This document shows, in pieces, positions 31,588-33,979 of a stretch of 33,979 nucleotides of DNA. Position numbers and translations under genes: made by a program. The stretch comes from Actinomycetota bacterium (GTDB lineage: Bacteria; Actinomycetota; Thermoleophilia; Gaiellales; Gaiellaceae). The stretch is from positions 1 to 33,979 of the forward strand of contig SIRU01000002.1 of assembly GCA_004366385.1 (NCBI GenBank). Direction: 5' to 3'. Below the pieces are notes generated by a model. It was not told the DNA's origin and searched no databases. It was given only the letters and a program-made list of their open reading frames with translations. Position 1 is the first letter of the stretch; the number at the start of each line of letters is the position of its first letter.

Positions 31588-32448
31588 TCAGACCGCGGCA
31601 GCCAGCGAGTCGTGCCACGCGTCGAGCTCGGCTCGCTCATCGTCCGTGAGGCCGCGGAGGGGCGCGCGGACGTCCTCGCGCACCGGGACTCCCTGACGCC
31701 CGAGCAGCCGCTTCAGCGCCGCCTGCCGCGGGAAGCGCTCGACGAACGCGCGGAGCTCGGCCAGGCGTGCGGCGCCCTCGGCCGTGGGAGAGCGCACGAC
31801 CGCGGCCACCTCCGCCGGGAACGCGGACGCGAGCGCGGACACGGCGCCGATCGCCCCGGCCTGCATCCCCTCGTGGATCAGCGCCTCGGGCCCGACGAAG
31901 ATGTCGAAGCCGTCGAGGAGGTAGCGGGAGAAGCGGTCGAACGGCGTGTCCGAGACCTTGAGGCCGACGACGTTCGGCGCGTCCTCGCGCAGGCGCTCGA
32001 GCACCGCGGGCGCGACTGCGTACCCGCTCGTCTTCTCGAACTCGTAGACGTAGAACGGCAGCGGAGCGCAGGCGAGCGCGGCGGCGAGGAAGTGCGCGTG
32101 CTGCGCGTGCTCGTCGAGCGGGAAGTACGGAGGGCCGATGACGACGGCCGCGTCCGCGCCCACCTCGGCCGCGTGCGCTGCAAGCCGCGCCGTCTCGGCG
32201 GTGGACTGCGCGCCGCAGTGAACCGCGACTTGGAGCCGGTGCTCGGAGGCCTGGAGGAACAGGTTCGCGGCGAGCCGGCGCTCGGTCTCCTCCAGCAGGA
32301 TCCCCTCCCCCGCGGTGCCGAGCGCGAGGATCCCGTCGAGCCTCGCCGCGGCGAAGAAGTCGACGAGCGGCCCGAACGCCTCCTCGTCGAGCGCTGCCCC
32401 GTGGCCCGCGAGCGGGGTGACCGAGGCGGCGAGGGCTCCGCGCAGCAT
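31588..32448 (-). CDS. DapA-family (dihydrodipicolinate synthase/N-acetylneuraminate lyase) aldolase
   Basis: A 286-residue class I aldolase of the DHDPS/NAL superfamily. The Schiff-base lysine is Lys164 in VVGLKVSD, GTAGEG (44-49) is the substrate-carboxylate loop (usually GTTGE), and the catalytic Tyr lies in PFYVYEF (132-137). Real DapA usually has a Tyr-Asn pair there, so the substrate may differ, for example a 2-keto-3-deoxy sugar acid or another pyruvate aldol. Start ATG at 32448 matches the family (ALAASVTPL). TAGAGT is 8 bases upstream. Divergent from the enoyl-CoA hydratase, 30 bases apart. Confidence 0.87.
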   Translation of the reverse strand: MLRGALAASVTPLAGHGAALDEEAFGPLVDFFAAARLDGILALGTAGEGILLEETERRLAANLFLQASEHRLQVAVHCGAQSTAETARLAAHAAEVGADAAVVIGPPYFPLDEHAQHAHFLAAALACAPLPFYVYEFEKTSGYAVAPAVLERLREDAPNVVGLKVSDTPFDRFSRYLLDGFDIFVGPEALIHEGMQAGAIGAVSALASAFPAEVAAVVRSPTAEGAARLAELRAFVERFPRQAALKRLLGRQGVPVREDVRAPLRGLTDDERAELDAWHDSLAAAV

Positions 32449-32456
32449 CGCGGCGG

Positions 32457-32462
32457 ACTCTA
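32457..32462 (-). promoter_or_regulatory. -10 element (TAGAGT) of the DapA-family gene
   Basis: TAGAGT on the minus strand, 8 bases before the ATG at 32448. Its upstream edge is 4 bases from the opposing -10 element at 32467. Confidence 0.5.
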
Positions 32463-32466
32463 CGCC

Positions 32467-32472
32467 TAAGCT
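32467..32472 (+). promoter_or_regulatory. -10 element (TAAGCT) of the enoyl-CoA hydratase gene
   Basis: TAAGCT lies exactly 6 bases before the GTG at 32479. It supports a leaderless transcript. Confidence 0.55.
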
Positions 32473-32478
32473 GCGGCG

Positions 32479-33228
32479 GTGAGCGCGCTGAGGGTGGAGC
32501 GGGACGGGCACGTGCTCCGGGTGACGCTCGCGCGGCCGGAGCGTCGGAACGCGTTCGACGCCGCGCTCATCGCCGAGCTCGCCGACGCGTTCGCGGACGT
32601 AGGCGACGCACGCGCGGTCGTCCTGACCGGCGACGGCCCGAGCTTCTCCGCCGGCGCCGACGTCGAGTGGCAGCACGCGTCGATCGACCTCACCTACGAC
32701 GAGAACGTCGAGGACGCGCTGCGGCTCTACAAGATGCTGAACGCGATCCACTCGTGCCCCGCCCCGGTCGTCTGCGCGGTGCAGGGATACGCACTCGGAG
32801 GCGGCTCGGGGCTGGTGGCGGCAGCCGACGTCGCGGTCGCGCACCCGGACGCGACGTTCGGTTTCACGGAGGTGCGGCTCGGGATCATCCCGGCGGTCAT
32901 CTCACCGTTCGTGCTGCCGAAGATCGGAGCGGCCGCGCGGCGCTACTTCGTCACCGGCGAGCGGTTCGGCGCCCAGGTCGCGCTGCGGATCGGGCTCGTC
33001 TCCGAGGTCGCCGAGGACGAGGCCGAGGCCGTGGAGGAGATCGTCGCGGCGATCCTCGCCGGCGGGCCGGAGGCCGTGCGCGCGGCGAAGCGGCTCGCGC
33101 TCGACGGCCCGGGCGCGCCCGACGTGGCGCAGATCGCAGCCGTGCGACGAACGAGCGCGGAGGGCCAGGACGGCCTGCGCGCGTTCCTCGAGCGCCGCGC
33201 GCCCGGGTGGGTGGAGGACGCGGGCTAG
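32479..33228 (+). CDS. Enoyl-CoA hydratase, methylglutaconyl-CoA hydratase-like
   Basis: A 249-residue crotonase-fold enzyme. FSAGAD (56-61) and ALGGGSGL (105-112) form the oxyanion hole, and Glu131 in FTEVRLGIIPAVISPFVL is the single catalytic acid at the second position. The Glu at the first crotonase position is replaced by Gly, as in methylglutaconyl-CoA hydratases (GGGVGLVAA type). The long DVEWQHASIDLTYDENVEDALRL stretch also fits that group. With the methylcrotonyl-CoA carboxylase beta subunit 2.3 kb upstream, a leucine-degradation role is likely, but a generic hydratase cannot be excluded. The GTG start has TAAGCT 6 bases upstream. Its stop overlaps that of the holin-family gene in CTAG. 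Confidence 0.86.
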   Translation: MSALRVERDGHVLRVTLARPERRNAFDAALIAELADAFADVGDARAVVLTGDGPSFSAGADVEWQHASIDLTYDENVEDALRLYKMLNAIHSCPAPVVCAVQGYALGGGSGLVAAADVAVAHPDATFGFTEVRLGIIPAVISPFVLPKIGAAARRYFVTGERFGAQVALRIGLVSEVAEDEAEAVEEIVAAILAGGPEAVRAAKRLALDGPGAPDVAQIAAVRRTSAEGQDGLRAFLERRAPGWVEDAG

Positions 33229-33611
33229 GCCCGCTTGTCCTCGAGGTACTTCTTCAGCCCCAGCGCGGGCAGGATGAAGCCCGCGAGGACGGCGCCGAGC
33301 CAGACGATCACGGTCGCGGCGACCCAAGTTCCGATCCCGCTGATCGAGAGGCCGTCCGTGAGAAGCGTCGTGACGATCAGCGAGACGAGCGTGGCGATCA
33401 GCGCGACGCCGCCGAGGACGCCGGCGCGACTCCCGCGCAGCTGGGCGAACAGGAACGGCTGCATCAGCGCGAAGACGACGGTGAAGATCACGACGGCGAC
33501 GACGAAGCCGGTCGCGTTCAGCGTCATCCCGTCGAGCAGCGCCGCCGCGATCACCAGGCCGACCGCGTTCGAGACCAGGGCGACGAGCGTGCGGACGAGG
33601 AGCCGGATCAC
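33225..33611 (-). CDS. Four-helix phage-holin-family membrane protein
   Basis: A 128-residue integral membrane protein with four hydrophobic segments (about 8-30, 35-60, 65-90 and 95-120) and a charged tail KKYLEDKRA. It resembles the actinobacterial phage-holin-4 family (four-helix proteins often found in ordinary chromosomes). Nothing else here looks phage-derived, so lysis is not implied. GTG at 33611 has TAGGCT exactly 6 bases upstream and no Shine-Dalgarno. Convergent with the hydratase gene, stops overlapping in CTAG. Confidence 0.78.
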   Translation of the reverse strand: MIRLLVRTLVALVSNAVGLVIAAALLDGMTLNATGFVVAVVIFTVVFALMQPFLFAQLRGSRAGVLGGVALIATLVSLIVTTLLTDGLSISGIGTWVAATVIVWLGAVLAGFILPALGLKKYLEDKRA

Positions 33612-33617
33612 GCGCGG

Positions 33618-33623
33618 AGCCTA
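33618..33623 (-). promoter_or_regulatory. -10 element (TAGGCT) of the holin-family gene
   Basis: TAGGCT on the minus strand, 6 bases before the GTG at 33611. Confidence 0.55.
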
Positions 33624-33637
33624 ATCGCGCGGGCCGC

Positions 33638-33931
33638 TCAGCGCTTGCCCATGAAGACGACGAGCCCGATCCCGATTGCGATGAGCGCCGTGATCCACCA
33701 CCAGGGCACGGCTCCGGCGATCAGGAGCCCCAGCGCCACGAGGCCGATCAGGAGTGCAGGGATGTACGGGGCGAGGCGCAGCGAGCGCCCGGCGACTGTC
33801 GCGTTGGCGGTGATCACGATTGCGAGGCCGGCCGCGACGAGGCCCGTGATCCACCATGCGGGGTCGACGTCGCCGATCCAGAGGCCGAGGGCGACGAGCC
33901 CGACGATCGCGACCGGGATGTAACGCGCCAT
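33638..33931 (-). CDS. Membrane protein with internal duplication
   Basis: A 97-residue membrane protein made of two tandem copies of about 40 residues. The first runs from RYIPVAIVGLVALGLWIG to about residue 43, the second from PYIPALLIGLVALGLLIAG to the end. Each copy has YIP, the IGLVALGL-type helix, a P-x-WWIT turn and a second helix, giving four hydrophobic segments with a Trp-rich turn in each half. Function is unknown. ATG at 33931 has TAGGGT eight bases upstream. It is preceded by another gene start on the opposite strand at 33965. Confidence 0.7.
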   Translation of the reverse strand: MARYIPVAIVGLVALGLWIGDVDPAWWITGLVAAGLAIVITANATVAGRSLRLAPYIPALLIGLVALGLLIAGAVPWWWITALIAIGIGLVVFMGKR

Positions 33932-33939
33932 CGAGGACG

Positions 33940-33945
33940 ACCCTA
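33940..33945 (-). promoter_or_regulatory. -10 element (TAGGGT) of the duplicated membrane protein gene
   Basis: TAGGGT on the minus strand, 8 bases before the ATG at 33931. Confidence 0.45.
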
Positions 33946-33950
33946 GCTCC

Positions 33951-33956
33951 TAGAGT
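33951..33956 (+). promoter_or_regulatory. -10 element (TAGAGT) of the right-edge gene
   Basis: TAGAGT lies 8 bases before GTG 33965, the spacing used by several genes here. Confidence 0.45.
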
Positions 33957-33964
33957 TTGCGCTC

Positions 33965-33979
33965 GTGGCGATCGAGAAG
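33965..33979 (+). CDS. Probable start of a gene leaving the window
   Basis: GTG GCG ATC GAG AAG (V-A-I-E-K) runs to the right edge. It is called only because TAGAGT lies 8 bases upstream and the divergent arrangement matches other gene pairs here. No product can be inferred from five codons. Confidence 0.4.

Noticed and set aside
33225-33611. Holin-family gene as a sign of a prophage
   Set aside because: Neighbours are metabolic and small membrane genes with no integrase, capsid or endolysin. Such four-helix proteins occur in ordinary actinobacterial chromosomes.
1-33979. tRNA, rRNA or riboswitch elements
   Set aside because: No cloverleaf-like or conserved riboswitch sequence was noticed by eye. 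A tRNAscan-SE and Rfam search would be decisive.

Overview
The window looks like a chromosomal segment of a high-GC actinomycete. Supporting signs are strong GC3 bias, many GTG starts, an actinobacterial-type LexA box (CGAAC-N4-GTTCG), a DUF2520-panC-panB cluster and many promoters abutting start codons. The exported collagen-like protein, DUF2277 gene and TrpB2-type enzyme suggest the deep-branching class Thermoleophilia (Gaiellales/Solirubrobacterales-like), but that placement is inference. No rRNA, tRNA, CRISPR array, insertion sequence or prophage was seen. No stretch longer than about 210 bases lacks a gene.

Layout. 1-1597 (minus): a family-4 uracil-DNA glycosylase followed by tsaE and tsaB (t6A tRNA modification; tsaB runs off the left edge). 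1671-4972: an FmdB-type zinc ribbon gene divergent from a GNAT acetyltransferase, then the DUF2520-panC-panB pantothenate operon with ATGA overlaps. 4969-7560: a Yip1-family membrane protein, a serine hydrolase of the beta-lactamase/esterase class and a divergent PaaI-type thioesterase. 7561-11042: a secreted S8 protease and a small exported GFKPxERV protein. 11086-14652: a vapBC pair (vapC starting at CTG) and SOS-controlled uvrA. 14727-21786: a cluster of exported proteins: a small secreted protein, a Cys-pair repeat protein, a lipoprotein, a second GFKPxERV protein and a 1398-residue S8 protease. 21861-23986: small membrane protein, M32 carboxypeptidase, DUF2277 protein. 24036-26884: an IgGFc-binding-like surface protein with three 95-residue Ig-like repeats. 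27009-30151: trpB2 divergent from a methylcrotonyl-CoA carboxylase beta subunit, with two inverted REP-like palindromes between them. 30253-33979: collagen-like exported protein, small hypotheticals, a DapA-family aldolase divergent from a methylglutaconyl-CoA-hydratase-like enzyme, a holin-family membrane protein, an internally duplicated membrane protein and the first codons of another gene.

Expression logic. Most cytosolic genes have a TANNNT -10 element only 6-9 bases before the start codon and no Shine-Dalgarno sequence, so they are probably leaderless. Most exported-protein genes instead have a leader, a strong Shine-Dalgarno sequence and a long GC-rich hairpin just past the stop. In two divergent pairs the opposing -10 elements share the same TA dinucleotide.

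The most novel candidates are three. First, two S8 proteases each sit next to a paralogous small exported GFKPxERV protein. Second, an exported protein carries about seven 34-residue units, each with one Cys pair, plus a His-rich N-terminal part. Third, compact bidirectional leaderless promoters recur in the window.
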